Shown here piece after piece: positions 41,652 through 55,094 of a stretch of DNA of 64,000 bases (the first letter of the stretch is position 1; every line of letters starts with the position of its first letter). The position numbers and the translations under genes were made by a program. Location: positions 54,885,505-54,949,504 of the forward strand of contig CM069436.1 of the NCBI GenBank assembly GCA_035610365.1, read 5' to 3'. This DNA is from Aquatica leii (taxonomy: Eukaryota; Arthropoda; Insecta; Coleoptera; Lampyridae). The notes under the pieces are model-generated. The model was not told the origin of the DNA, ran no database searches, and worked only from the letters and a program-made list of their open reading frames with translations.

Positions 41652-44600
41652 ATGTGGTCTTGTCCGTGTTGTCTTCGATTTAGATTTAGTCCGGAAGAAT
41701 TAGAACAACGATATAAAAGTCAAGAAATTGATAAAATGTTAGAGAAAGACAAACAAGCGCTTAAACGACAAGTGAAGTTACTATTGTTAGGAGCTGGGGA
41801 GAGTGGGAAGTCAACTTTCCTGAAGCAGATGAGGATTATTCATGGAATTAAGTTTGAATATGAATTAGTCAAGGAATATCAACAAGATATCTATCAAAAT
41901 GTTATACGTGGTATGAAAGTGTTAGTCGACGCTCGTGACAAGCTCGGGATACCCTGGGAAGAAACTAATAACAACGACTCGGGAAGAAAATTATTGGAGT
42001 ACAATAACTCGATGGCAATCGATTCAAGAACTTTTACCAATTATGCACCCTTTGTTGCAAGATTATGGAAAGATGCTGGAATACGAAGGGCGTTTGATCG
42101 AAGAAGGGAGTTTCAGTTGGTTAGTAGATTGGTTAATAACCTATAATTAGGTGCTTGTGCAATTTTAGTACCTAATTTTGTTGATGATTCATATTTTGAT
42201 TATTATTGTAATTCGCTGTACAACTTATTACTTCCTCGTATCAATCTTTATGACTTAATGTTTCTTTGACTAATAGGTATAGACATTTTAGGAATCTCAT
42301 CTAGCCTTATTGTGTACTTGAAACTTATGTTTTTATGTTAACTATTACTATTCCGTTTAATCTGTTATGTTTTAGGGCTTCTTCAACATTCTACATTATA
42401 AAAACCAGAATTATTGTACCAATGTTGCGTTGCTGGCAGTTATTTTTTGGCATAACAAATATTTACATTATCCGTAATGTATTTGGTATATTGGTTTATT
42501 CTGCTTATAAGTGTACACTTTGTGGTTATGTCGGTAAATTAAACAATCTCAATGGTAGCCTGCTTCTTTGTTGTACCGATTTGTTTACTTTAAAACTTTA
42601 TGATGTGTTTTTTTTGGCTTCTTATTTGATACTTTGTGTCTTAAATGTCGTCTTTGCCAGGTATTTTTAAAAATTTGTTAGTGCTTATAACTTGGCAATT
42701 TTTCTTATGCTGACATTTGTTTTTTTTTTTCAAAATTGTTTTATTTCGTGGCTATTTGGTTCAAAACCCAATTCTTCACTTCATCTTTGTATAATTCTTG
42801 ATAATAATACTGTACTTTACATCTTACCGTTGGCTAGTCTGTGTTTGATTGTCTTTCTATTGTCATCTTAATAATTAGTGCTGAGACAAACACAAAAGTG
42901 CACTTTGTTAATTTGTGTCGGCTTAGCTTGGTTATTCTATAATTTTTTCTTATGGCATTTGTTTTTTCAGTTCTCTATTGTCATTGTTTTTAGATTAACC
43001 AAGGCATATTCCATCCATCTCTTACTATGAATTTTGCTTTTTTTTACTTGTTTCTTGTATTGTCTTTTACCTCTAACATATCTAATTTTCTAATTGCTGC
43101 TGCTAAACAACGTTCTTGATGGGGCGTCTGCATGTCGAATCCGATTTAAATTCTTGTGGTGTTCCCATCGGTGTTTTTACATTGTCTTTGGTGTTATTTA
43201 GTTCTTTTTGAAGCAATTTCTTAGGCATTTCTAATCCTCTCATAACACTCATGTATTTTTTCTTTTCGAATTCATCATTTATTTATGGAATTATGTATAT
43301 TGACTTTTTCATAATTCTAACTTTTTGTGTATCATAGGTGACAGCATTTTTTAGGCTCTGTTCAGCACTGTTATTCTTTTATAGTAACTGCAGTCATATC
43401 TCTCCTCTTTCTTGTGAAATATTTACATTATATCAAATTTCCTAAGTTATATATCTGATACCGTTTTTTGTTTTCTAATTATTGTTATCAGATGGTAGAT
43501 GTTTTTTTTTTGATTTAATTAATTTTTTTCTGAATAGTTCTGTTTTGTTACCTTCAGGTGTTTGTTGTTTTCATTTCTTGTTAATTGTTTCTTCTTGATT
43601 TCTTTGTTACTTTATTTGCTTCTTTATAAGTTTTAACATCTATTACATGTGCTGTCTTTTTTCTTCATTATCATCATTTATTTGAGTTAATTATTTATTT
43701 CTTAGGCTCATTTATGTTATCTTTTGTATTGATACATTTTGAACCACTAGGCTAGAACTGCAAAAGGCTTATTACTTTTTGCTATCGGTCTTTTATTTAT
43801 TTAAACGTGGTTTTGATTTCTTTTTAATCTGGTCTTCGGTTTTTTAAGATTCTATTTATTAGTAATGACTTTGGATAGTTATGAACGAAAAACGCTCAAA
43901 GTATGCACTTAAATATGCATTTAAAATATGTGTCTTATAAATTTTATTATTTATTTACTATTTAATACATTACTAAATAAACGTTATATAGTAAAACTAA
44001 TAAATACTAAAAAAATACAAATCTTGATTACATTTATGACATCCGTTGGCGAACAATGTTTTTCAGCTGTTGATAACCCGTATTTTTTAATAACACTTAA
44101 TTTATTGATAAATTCTTTTTTTTTTTGGTTTGCTTAAACGAATTACTACTTTTCTTATTGAAATAGTTTCTTCTAAAGAAAGTCTTTTTTCTTAAAGTTT
44201 GGTTATTGCATCTGCTATACATGACAAAATTTTTGGATAAATATCAAACCTTCTCGAATTCTTTTTTTTTCTAAAATGATTTGAGTTTCTTTACTGCTCT
44301 GTGCTTTCTTGATAATTTCAAAATTTTGCATTGTTGCTTCTAACCTTTCTCTTTTATAAATTGTTTAATCAATTTGGCACTCTCTTATTTTCTATCTTAA
44401 GGAATGACGTTCATTAATATGTTTTAATTTGGCATGGTATGCATGCGTTGTGACAAAATTTATATTGTCATAATATTATAATATATTTTGTTACCTTCTG
44501 ATGTGAGTTCATCTTCAAGTTGTGTCAGCCAGATAACCTTTTAAAAAAAGATTCATTCAGAGGCTGGCTGTAGTCAATGATGTTACTTGACGTCGGCTGC

Positions 44601-47600
44601 TTCAGGATGTTTTTCCCATTTATCATAACTGTGTTTTATCGATATCATTGTTGTCTTTACCGCATCACCTATTTTAGGCTTTGTTCTTTGGGAAATGAAA
44701 ACCCACTATAACCTCTTGAGATAAAATTTAGTTCATTTGCTCTACTTGTTTTATTTTTTGAACACATAGTTTTCATTAGCTTTTCCTGTTGGAAGCTGCA
44801 GTCAGACATGTTGCATTTTAAGCAAACATTTTATGTATTGTTGATCTATTTTGTCGATCTTTGCTAATTATCAATATTGCAATCTTGCTTCATTTAAATT
44901 CTTTATTTTTAATTGTGCACATATACAACGGAGTAAAATTTATGCAGATTTAGGTTTAGTATTATAACCAATTTTTTATTCTATTTTTAACTTCTCTGTA
45001 AATTCTAAAGGTTGAAGCATACACACCTGGTTTTTCAGGTTGTTTTGTACAATAGAGTTTCTGTACAGACAGAGTACCACAATTGACGCCGTTTTTACTC
45101 CAGAAAAGGGCGGGAAATTTGAATTAAAGAAAAGCTATTGGTGTCAGATAGTAGTGTAATACTTAGCATTGCTTATATACATATTATTCATACATAATCA
45201 ATGGGATTATACTCAAAATCTCAGGCAAAGAAATCCATGCTGGTTCAATATAAAGTCCTTTTTCCGACTTTCAAAACGAGTTGTATAAATAATTATTAAA
45301 ATACAAAGTCAAGTCGTTAGAGGCATTCCATTATGTCGTGAACTGTGACATTGAGTCAAAAATCGGAATGAATATACTAAAAGTCAAAAATTTGACAAGT
45401 CTATCTGAATTCCAAAAACGTTAATCTATTTAACAGGCACTCACTTCAATAAAAATTAAAAATAATCAGATATTTATTTATTAAATAAAAATTAATTTAT
45501 TTATAATAATACCTAAAGACTTATTAACAACAAATACAACGATAAAAGCAAAGATAGGGTTAGAAAAAATGTACCAGCGATGTTTGTAAGACGGATAATA
45601 ACAGTATTTTGACATATACAGACTACAGCGCCACAGTTCACGAGATCTTAAAAGACGTCTACTTTTTATTTCAAAAATACAAGCTACTTATTTAATATTC
45701 TTTACAAGTGCACGTATAGCAACGTTTGCTACTTCTAAGAAACTCGATAGATTTAATTATTTTAACATCTTCCTTGTTATATATTTTTAATGAAAAAAAA
45801 CCTGACTTCAAAAAATAAATTTACAAGTTTTTCTCCAGTATTAGTATGACAAATACCTGTATTAAAAGCACAGTGCATAAGAAATAATTTTGAAATGTCT
45901 TCATAATGAATCTTATAACTTAATAAGTCTAATTTCAATTTTTTAAAATATTCTTTGGCACTCGAGAAATAATGGAATACTTTTAACTTGGGATAAATTA
46001 AAACATTCTCATTATAAGTTTTCAAAGTTGTTAATTCTGAAAATTAATTCAGATTATCGGACGGATATGTCATGGTTGCGATACAATTGACGCATGCGGA
46101 TTTTTTCAAAGAAAACATATTTCCTAACATATAGTATAGAGACTGCTTCAAAGCTTCTGCCTAAGTAGGGTGCGTTCGTTTGTCTAGCATGATACCCCTA
46201 AAATCAAAGATATCTCCATCGGTACACGGAGTTTGGTTCCGCTTACAGTACTGAACCAAGTGGGCATGGCTGTCATTATAATAAAAACCATGTAAGATTT
46301 GACACTCATACTGGGATAGCGTTATCAACCGCAAAGCCACTTCAAAATCTCGTGGTTCTGGTACTGCATCTTCTGCGGACGTCAGTTTTTAAGAGCATCT
46401 TGCGTGATCCGTCCCAGCAAAATAAAGTTGAAGTCATATTTTTCTAAATACTCTTCTTGTAGATCTAGTGCCGTTTGAGTTGATAATAACATACTGCGTT
46501 GAAAAGGTTTCTAGTCTCCATTAACAACTTTCAGATGATAAATAATGTTCATAAATTCTTTTAAGAATGCAATCGTTTCGTTATACTTCACCAAATTGTA
46601 TTTAGAATGTTCTAATTTTGAAGAACGTGACGCGATTAAATAATTTCGCAGAACTATGTAGTTTCGTATTGTTTATTAAGTTTTCCTCTTGAAATGTAAT
46701 ATCTAATACCAGCAGCAGTATCATGATGTAAAAGTGCATACGCTGTGTTAAAATTCATTTTCTCAAAGTGTCCGGGTTGAACCACGTATTCTTTTAGCCG
46801 GTGTGCAACTTTTACTTCTTCGTTTCTCTCAAGTGTATGCACTTTTCTGCTGTCATCTTTAAGTTAGTTTTTTGAATAATTTAGTTTTGATATTGCTTAC
46901 GCAAATAATCGTATTTTTTAGTTTTTTTGTTAATTTGCTGTTTTCTAAATAGAGTTAAGTAACAAATCAATGTATACTCTATAAAACGCGTGTACCAAAT
47001 CTTTGTAAAATATTTGCGAAGAAGATATTGGTTTTTTAATTAATTATACTTAGTACACCATGTAGAGGAAAGGGGCGCAACACAAAGTAAATCTTAATCT
47101 CAATGTGTATTACAGAATACTAAATGCTTACTTTTGCCATTGCTATAGTAAATAGCGTGTATTCTGTGGTATATCAATTAGTGGCGACTGGTCCATAAGA
47201 ACTCGAGGGCGCGAGCCCCCCAGACGTTCATTAAAACAAAAAACTGTACAAATTATTATGAATTCAAATATTTAAACATAATTATAGAATTAAGTATCAT
47301 ATGCTTTTTATTACTCGAAAACATTGAATTAATATGGTCGTCATTCAAAACAACGTATATTAAATAGGTATTTCTTGATGTTAGGGCTACAATTATTGGA
47401 GCCCATACCTGTCTATATAGTGAGCATTGTAACGTGACGTAGCAATCGCCGCTACGAGATTTTTATATGCAGTTTTAACGTGAGAAAGGGCTCGCGCGTT
47501 TGTAGCCCGCGATGATTTCAATCGTGGTTTCAATCTTTGAATTCAGTAATCATGAAGTGGCAGAACTTGTACAACGTGTTCTAAATAAAACGGTATATTA

Positions 47601-50600
47601 GTCGTATATAATTTTCGAAAAATTCAAAAAAGTACTGTACTGGTTTTTGATAGGGGCTGTCATTTGTAAAATCACGGAACTAGAACAAATAGGTTTCAAA
47701 ACCCGAATTTTTACTATTATATGTCAAAAAATTTTCTTAAACACACAGTTAAAAAGTGTGTATGTATGTGTTTATTATTTTTGTATTCATTATTAACAAT
47801 ACACAAATGTAGCTCATCTTAAGCCTGACCTCACGAGCCGCCACTGATGTCAATATACCATATTATCGAATATAGTGTAGATATATAGCTTCGAGTTAAC
47901 TGTCGATGTATTATTTGTTGTCTGGTATTGATCTATAGCTGTTTTTGTTGCTAGCCTTTGTCGCTCAATGATTTTCTTTGCATTGACGTTGGTGCAATTA
48001 ATACTATTACTTATTGCCATAGGTTATCAGTGGACTGTTTCTAGTTACAAAATGCAGAATTTGTTATTTATTTAATGGGATATCTATTTGACACTTTCAG
48101 TTTATCAAATCTTTCTTTTACTAAATGTAAATGTTATTGAGGTTTAACCTTCTGAATTAGAATATGAGGACGAAGGAAACTAGTCTTGGCTGCCCAAGTT
48201 TGTGATGTTTAATAGGTTGTCACTTCCGTTGATAACATATAAGCTATATGTAAATATAGCTTTGAATGAACTACGACTCGGTAGGATGTATAAAAAACAT
48301 TTTGGAAGCATTTATTCTCAAACTAAGTAGAGATGTCTTGATAGCCTAAGCTCGGATAGCAATGTGCTTTTTCTTGTTTAAAGTGTGAAGTTATAAATCT
48401 GTATTGTACACTAATGAATGTTTGTGTACCAACTTTTTTATAAAAATATCTTAAATGAGGAATGTTTAGTGTGTTTAGTAAGGCTGCTAGAGTAATCGTT
48501 GCGATACTGTGCATGGTAGTTGTAATTGCGAATCATGTTAAAAATTGCACATGCTTAATTTGTTGCGTCGCTTTTACTTTTTTGGTACTTTTCCGTCAAA
48601 GAATGCCCTCACAAAGTAATTGTAGGGGCAATCCCGAAGTTTTATAGCGTCTACATTATCATGCTATGTAATCTTTGTCAATTATATTATTGACATGTTT
48701 GCTGCATTTTAATAATATGTTCAGATATATAACTTTGCTAGATAACTTAATCAGATTTATTTTAGTTGTGTTTACTGAGAGATGTTGCTCATCACACCAA
48801 GGTTCAACTACTTTGGGTGCAGATTGCACAAGACTACAAAGTTATCAGTGGACTGGATAGTAAAGCTTTTTTTGTTCATATCTTTCTTTACTACGTTTAA
48901 TGCAGTATCAACTTGCTCTGGCAGTGACACATCTAAAGTTGAGGTTTGTCTTGCTTATATATTTCTCCAGGAACCAGTGGCGGAACATAAAAACTGGTAG
49001 CGTGGGGAGTAATAGCAATAAAGTAATAACATCTGTAAAACTTCTTTATATTTTGATTGAAGCTTTTCAGTCGACTTTAAAATGTCAGTTTATTTTATTC
49101 CTGCTAATTTTGCAAGTACCATAAACGCAAATAAGTTTGAAACCTCATAAATTTGTTGTCTACTTAAAACTACATGTAAAGCTTTAATAAATACATTGAC
49201 GCGAAAGTCATGTTCCTGTCGGTGATCACTGGATAATTCATCAACATTTTTTACTAATTTTTGTCTTTTCCATGAAAAACCTTGTATTAACTTTCCATTT
49301 GTGGTGCAATTTTATTTGCTTCTTCTTTTGCCAAATTATACATTTATCTGAGAAACAAATTCGAATGTGTTCATATGTTTCTGAATTCTTGACGCTTCTT
49401 CATGTGGCATGTTGAAAACTTGTTTCACGATATATTATTAACTTTTGTCTCTTCAACTCGTTCTAAGCTTTCGAGCGCTCTTCTTGTCTGGTTTAGTACG
49501 GTGTCGTCGTACTTCTCGTTACCGAAGTATCGTTATCTCCTCGATGCTTTCTAGTGTCTGTGCGGGTACTTCCGCAGCATAGCGGAGTTTATGACCGTCT
49601 CGGTGCTATGCTTGTTTTGCTGCTTCAAACTCCAAGGCGTGCACTAGATCGAGCTAACTAGAGTTTCCTGCGTTATGTCGTCTCGGAGGCCGTTCACGCA
49701 GGTTTGAATCGCTTTTAATTTTTGCTTTAGTTTGTCTTCTATTTTGTCTTCTACAGCTTCTCTTAAATTTAAAATACCGTTTTGCATTTCTTCTTGAACA
49801 CTTTTAATCTGGTTTTCTACACTAATCTGTATTTGTTCTTCTATAGTTTTTATTTGATTTCCAATACTAGTAGGCATGTCATCCATTTTCTGAGAATTTT
49901 CTCCAATTTTTTCTTCGATTTTTCTAGAATTTGTTTCCATATTTTAATTTATCGATTCTTCGTCATTTTTTATTGATTCGAGAAATGTTTTCGCATCTAT
50001 TTTCACTGCTTGTAAACGCGTTAGCGGCATAAATTATAACACGAATAAAAAGTTTAATAACACTAAATTTAAATAACTGCCGATTCATTATTATTAATGC
50101 ACTTGTTTAACGAACAGGAACAACTATAATTACACTCTATAAACGAACACATGCGAATTGCAAAGTAAACAGTTGTTTATTTACACAATGTTAAAGTTTT
50201 ATCAAGGGCCTGACACCAGTGTAACAATTTTTTTAATCTAGATTTACTTTAAACACCGTATTTATTTTTCACTAGCACGTGCACTTTATTTATTTATCTT
50301 AGCGCACACGTTAATCATTTATTTATTTAAACCGGCAAAGTCTTCTTAAAATTTCTTCCGACTCAATTCGAAAAACTGACTTCTTCCTTTGAGGACTTTT
50401 TATATATTTATGTTATCTGTGTAAAATGTTCAACATTCTTCGGTTATTCTTTGGAAGTTGACAATTACTTCAAAAACCGTTCAATATGTTCAATCATTGA
50501 ACTAAATATAATCTGTTAGTTTTTTTTGTATTGTTTATATTATTAAAAGTAACACAATGATAAAATCATTTTTTAGATTAATTTTGTTAGTTTCTAGCAT

Positions 50601-53600
50601 AACAACAAACATAAATTGTAGTTGAACTCACCTTTTATGACTACTAGATTTTTACAACTCAAAACACTACAAATCTATATAACTATAGTAACACTCGAAA
50701 TGAAAAAAAATACGACTCGAAAACAGAACGTACGGTTTTCAAATAAAGACCAAAAACATGTCTGAAATACGCTCGATCTTACCAGCTTCTTGATATTTCA
50801 TTTCCATTATTTCGTCGCCATAACTACAAACTGCAACATCTGTTGCTGATCAACATATCAATTTCGACCAGGCTTAGGAAGCAGTCTCTATCTCACGAAA
50901 AATTTAACCAAGCGATAACTTGAAACATAATTGGGTTTGCTAATAGCATGTTGTTTCGGTATAAGGTATTAGTTTTGATATGTACCAAAAAAGCGGATTT
51001 GGAAATGCTTCTATGTCAAGAATACTGATGCCATACAAACAGGTTTGTGGGTGTTGCGATATGAGAACGTGATCATGTTTTAGTTGCAGTAAAAGTAGAA
51101 ACAAAATTTATTATTGAGACTCGTTTGTTAGTTTTGTTAGATATCGATTATAGGTTTTTGGCTTAACTTACTTTTAACTGGGCGAAATTATTGTTAGAGA
51201 ATTGAACTATTCTTATACTTATGTCGAACAGAAGTGCTCAAAAGGTTAGCGTGAGCTTTAAAATCGATATATGTTCACATTCCTTTAAGAAATTAAAAAA
51301 TTACCGTCTTGCGTCAGTCTCTAGTACGGCGTCACTGTTATAATAATAAATAAAAAACTTCTTTCTTTAAAAACTTATGCGCGATTTTTAACTCAATTTA
51401 TTGCGCGATGATAGATTATATTAATACGATGCTATTACACTACACGTCGCTTATTGGAATCACGGATAATGTTAACACTTTATTAAAGAACGGGTCGTTT
51501 ATAGTAATCATTGTGGTTTATGTTATTAATTTTCATTTCAGATTTGTTTCTATACATGAATAATAACTTCCACTACTAATTATAAAGGCTTTCATTATTA
51601 CGTATAATAGTAGGTTGTGAGTTGCACTGTTTAAGCGCAGGTAAATAATCTTTCATTATTAAGCACTGGTTGATAATGAACATATTTACATTTTCTGATA
51701 ATTCTATAAAAGTTTTAAGTAAAGAAAGTTTACAAAATTGTTTACCAGGGGCAAGAGATTTGATTTAATACTATTTTAAGATTTTAAATCGTTCATTAAA
51801 GAAATTAATTTGATTTAAAAAATGTAAGTGAATTGAAATTCGCGCTTAGCTAAATGTGAATTTTGACTGAATCAAATATAATTTAGACGATTTTGGTAAG
51901 TTTAATACAAAAAAACTTACGTTAACTATTTATTTCTGTTATAAATCACAATTACGACTTACGTCAAAATTAATTCTATTAAACTAATGACAACTGTCAC
52001 AATCACTCACTTGATTTTTAATTTGAAATGAATACCTTAAATTTTAAATTTGATTTAGTAACGGGAAAAAAATGTTTTAATAGTTCTAGTAGTTATAGAC
52101 CACGCTTTGCGTCTCGCAATATAATCTGTCCTTTAAGTTATAATCATACACTTCTCAATCTTGGTATATAATATACAATTGCATGAATTTTATCATCATT
52201 ATACCCTAAAAATAATTGTTTTGCATATTTAGCTTTATTTTTGAAGTATTATTTATTTAAGTATTTTGACTGAACTACGTAACATTATCTCATTTATATA
52301 TCTGTAAACACATTATCTTCGAGTTACTTTGCATTTTCAATACACATGCTTGGTAAGAATATGCAGTCTTTAGAATAACAGCTTAATTTAAGTTTTATGT
52401 GATATTATTTTGAATTTATTGTTAGTGTCAGCAAATTACTGAGAAGGAATGTGTTCTTAGAACAATGAATTAAACCATATAATATTATTTTTGAATTCCT
52501 TTTTGTTAACGGTGTGAAATATATTTTATTTATGCGACTCAAAATTTTTATTTTTTTAAATGTTTTATTAGAACTCTTATTATAGCATTGCTTGTATTGT
52601 ATTGATGATATAATTTCACCCAATAAATTAACAATATTTTAATCAGATGCGTGCTGTTGTATTTACTGCTTTCTAACCAATAAACATTTATTTGCTTTTT
52701 TATGAATATCGGATTTTGTTATAATTTAGTTATTGTTATCAAAAATCTTGAGTCGCAATATGATTCCATTAAGCGGCGTGCACTGCATAATTAAGTGTCG
52801 AATAACGTCGATATCGTGTATTTGTATTTTTTTGTGTTTGAACTTAATTCTACTTTGCATTCTTACTTATTCTGAAGATCGCTTGCCGCGTTTTTTTTGC
52901 GGTAGATCTCTGATAATACAAGCCTGAGCACTTCTGATTAATATATTAATCAAATCAGTTGCTTCTACGAATAAATATACGGGAGTTATTAATATACATT
53001 TTCTTTTCCAGAGTGACTCCGTAGAATACTTTTTCAACAATTTGGATAGAATCTGTAGGTTAGATTATATTCCCACCCATCAAGATATTCTACATTGCCG
53101 TAAAGCGACAAAAGGCATTACGGAATTTATCATTCCCATAAATAAAGTCCCATTCCTATTTGTCGATGTTGGCGGACAACGTTCACAACGACAAAAATGG
53201 TTTCAATGTTTTGATTCGGTAACTTCGATATTATTTTTAGTATCATCATCGGAGTTTGATCAAGTTTTATTAGAAGATCGCAAAACTAATCGTTTAGAAG
53301 AATCGAAAGATATTTTTGATACCATTATTAATAATAGAGTATTCGGGAATGTATCTATTATATTGTTTTTAAATAAGTACGATTTACTGGTAAAGAAAGT
53401 GGCCAATCCCGAAACCGATATTCGTTGGTATTTTCCACAATTTTCGGAAAATTCGCATTCGATTCAAGATGTGCAAGCATTTATTTTAACCATGTTTACT
53501 AGTGTTAAACGCGAGCCTAGAAAATCGTTGTATCATCATTATACCACAGCGGTGGATACCGAGAACATTAAAGTAGTGTTTAATTCGGTCAAAGATACGA

Positions 53601-53638
53601 TATTAAATAGAAACCTGGAAATACTTATGTTGCAATAA
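41652..53638 (+). CDS. cta: G protein alpha subunit, G12/13 class (concertina-like), 2 coding exons
   Basis: Heterotrimeric G protein alpha subunit that couples receptors to RhoGEF and myosin; in Drosophila concertina drives apical constriction in gastrulation. Exons 41652-42119 and 53012-53638 join in phase to 364 aa (human GNA13 377). The Cys-rich start [10 protein letters not shown] offers palmitoylation sites on C4, C6 and C7 and has no Gly2 myristoylation. The P-loop is GAGESGKS (47-54). Switch I has R186 and T189 (CRKATKGI). Switch II is [12 protein letters not shown] (208-219) with catalytic Q212; QRSQRQKW is the G12-subclass wording. NKxD is NKYD. The C-terminus is [13 protein letters not shown]...LEILMLQ, and the LMLQ end marks G12/13. 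I chose the ATG at 41652 because the upstream in-frame TTG is not a start. The 10.9-kb intron is full of transposons; phase-0 donor GTTAGT, acceptor TTTTCCAG. Confidence 0.97.
42200..44900. repeat. T-rich, strand-asymmetric tract in the G-alpha intron
   Basis: The plus strand is rich in T runs with TTTGTT/TTTCTT words, much like 18.3-19.0 kb and 57.35-58.2 kb. The minus strand therefore looks like an A-rich decayed coding strand; near 43230-43130 it reads [20 protein letters not shown] before stops. No end or domain could be assigned. The short plus-strand frames are hydrophobic by composition only. Confidence 0.4.
45777..46860 (-). pseudogene. P-element-like transposase fragment
   Basis: On the minus strand: [20 protein letters not shown], then [15 protein letters not shown] (about 46770-46690). 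Next, after frame changes, come [32 protein letters not shown] followed by QDALKN, and the tail HFEVALRL-type to [20 protein letters not shown] (46025-45777). The order (helix-turn segment, then TxxLNQDxLEN-like, then C-terminal helices) matches P-element/THAP9 transposases. The THAP finger and GTP-binding region are lost or unrecognisable. Several stops. The exact frame limits are approximate. Confidence 0.7.
47179..47846. mobile_element. hAT-type non-autonomous element with 8-bp target duplication
   Basis: The left end is TAGTGGCGACTGGTCC. The right end read inversely is CAGTGGCGGCTCGTGAGGTC. Flanks are ATATCAAT (47171-47178) and ATGTCAAT (47847-47854), a 7-of-8 match as expected of an aged hAT insertion. 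It is 668 bp with no coding frame, including a GC patch at the left (GGGCGCGAGCCCCCC). Confidence 0.75.
47855..49489. other. G-alpha intron, unassigned repeat-like sequence
   Basis: A second hAT-style end-like string AGTGGCGGAACATAAAAACT lies near 48977-48996, but no partner end was found. The phrase TTATCAGTGGACTG occurs twice (about 48026 and 48841). On the minus strand 49170-48800 has long open stretches without a domain I can name. Confidence 0.35.
49490..50483 (-). mobile_element. Gypsy 5' fragment: LTR, leader and gag start
   Basis: LTR at 50245-50483 (minus). The leader (50010-50240) matches the 33.4-33.6-kb copy (GGCATAAATTATAACACGAA; TATAATTACACTCTATAAAC). A coiled-coil gag start follows (49940-49644: [20 protein letters not shown] ... 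[20 protein letters not shown]). A gag piece [10 protein letters not shown] lies near 49630-49600, joined after an apparent deletion. pol is absent. Same family and orientation as the four other LTRs. Confidence 0.85.
50484..53011. other. Remainder of the G-alpha intron
   Basis: AT-rich, with no domain, paired repeat ends or exon-like frame recognised. ATAGAGACTGCTTC near 50880-50893 (inverse strand) also occurs at about 46137-46150, suggesting a short shared repeat. The intron ends with TTTTCTTTTCCAG. Confidence 0.4.
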
Positions 53639-54779
53639 CGCAAAATGTGGTAGTTCATATAGGCTGTGTTTAACACAAATAAAGAGAATTTGTATATGTA
53701 TGTAAGACTGATCGATTTAGTACATTATTTAATTTGACCATGTTTTATACTTTTTAGAGATTTTATTGATTATTGCATGTTAAACGATATTGTAAACAAC
53801 ATCTTTGTTGTGGATTCGAATATGCCAAGTTTGTTTTTTTAGTACAATTATATTTTTAAACGTGTATGTTGATTATATTCCAAAGATCATTGTTTTTTAT
53901 AGGGTTTTAAGTTGCAACTATTGGCTTTTTAATTTTTTAATTGTAAGTACTCCGATTTATTCAATATATACGTAAGTATGAATGTACTTTAAAGTCTTTT
54001 CAACTGCCTCGGAATTTCAATATGTACTGCCTTTAATGAGCTTAAAGCAGATTTTTACCTTTGAATGTAAATACCATAAATATTAATTGTGATATATTTA
54101 AAAAAATTATGTTGGAACGCGTTAACAGCCTTCTCGAACATTTCTATGTATTATAATCGTTTGAGGCTATTTTACGTAATGGTTTCAAATTTTGTAGTAA
54201 ATGTAAATATTTTATACGTCTTACCAATTTCACTAAGTTCAAATCGAACCTTGCTTTGTGCATACTTTGGCAGCTGAAATAAAGAGATATATTTTTGTAT
54301 AATAAAGTGCTTGTGTAAGATAATCGATATTCATCTTGTTTCTATTTTGATAAGTGCATTTATATGAAGAAAGTATTATAACTATATGTTTATTAAACAG
54401 AAGTGCCTTAACCACATTTAAATACAAAGAGAACTTATGAATTGTACATATATTAAGCGCTACAATTTTCTGTAATTATATATACTGGTACTTGAGATGT
54501 TATTTATTAAAACTGTTACTCCAAATATTAATAAAGACTAAAGTATAAGATAACTGCATGTATGACTACGAGCTTCCATACTTTCAAATCAAACCCAATG
54601 AACTTTGTGGTCTTAATAAGTTATTACGTATAAGTTTAAATGATTGTGTAAAATATAGTATTCATTGTTAATAAATTATTTTAGTACATGCTTATAACTA
54701 TTTTTGTAATTACTTGTTAATAAAACATTTCAGTACAAACGCTGATTGATTTTACAATTTTATATTAATTATTGTAGTA
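53639..54779 (+). other. 3' UTR and downstream flank of the G-alpha gene
   Basis: AATAAA signals occur at about 53678 (43 bp after the stop) and again near 54279, 54530 and 54719, giving short and long candidate 3' ends. Which is used cannot be told from sequence. No coding frame was recognised. Confidence 0.5.
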
Positions 54780-55094
54780 GTGTCTATGTTAAGTATCCAA
54801 CACAATACGTTCTTGGCTATGCAATACAAATTTTGGGTTCGACGAAATCTATTTCCCACCAATTGGGTGAAAATTTCCAGTCTCGGATCAACTTCTACAT
54901 GTTCTTCTAAAAATGCGGTAACTTGGTTGCTGATTTGGATATATTCTCCGATACATTTTACGAGCCTCTAGTGCATTAACGCCTTGTCTCTCCAAAAACA
55001 TGTCAAGAAGTTCAGCGTTTCGATAATTATGCATTTTTATACACAAATTATGCAAAATTCGCACACAAATGATAACGTGATAGAAACTTTTCAA
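54780..55094 (-). pseudogene. DUF4817-type transposase N-terminus
   Basis: The minus frame reads YRNAELLDMFLERQGVNALE, then ARKMYRRIYPNQQPSYRIFR. This is the helix-turn-helix pattern (small acidic start, A-x3-Y-x2-RYPNR-x2-P) found at the start of multicopy mariner/Tc-like insect transposases. After a break, SPNWWEIDFVEPKICIA occurs. The DDE part is missing. The 55094 start may not be the original start. Confidence 0.6.

Noticed and set aside
48462-49124. Several 60-74-codon plus-strand frames
   Set aside because: They overlap each other, lack domains and splice context, and sit within the G-alpha intron among repeat fragments.
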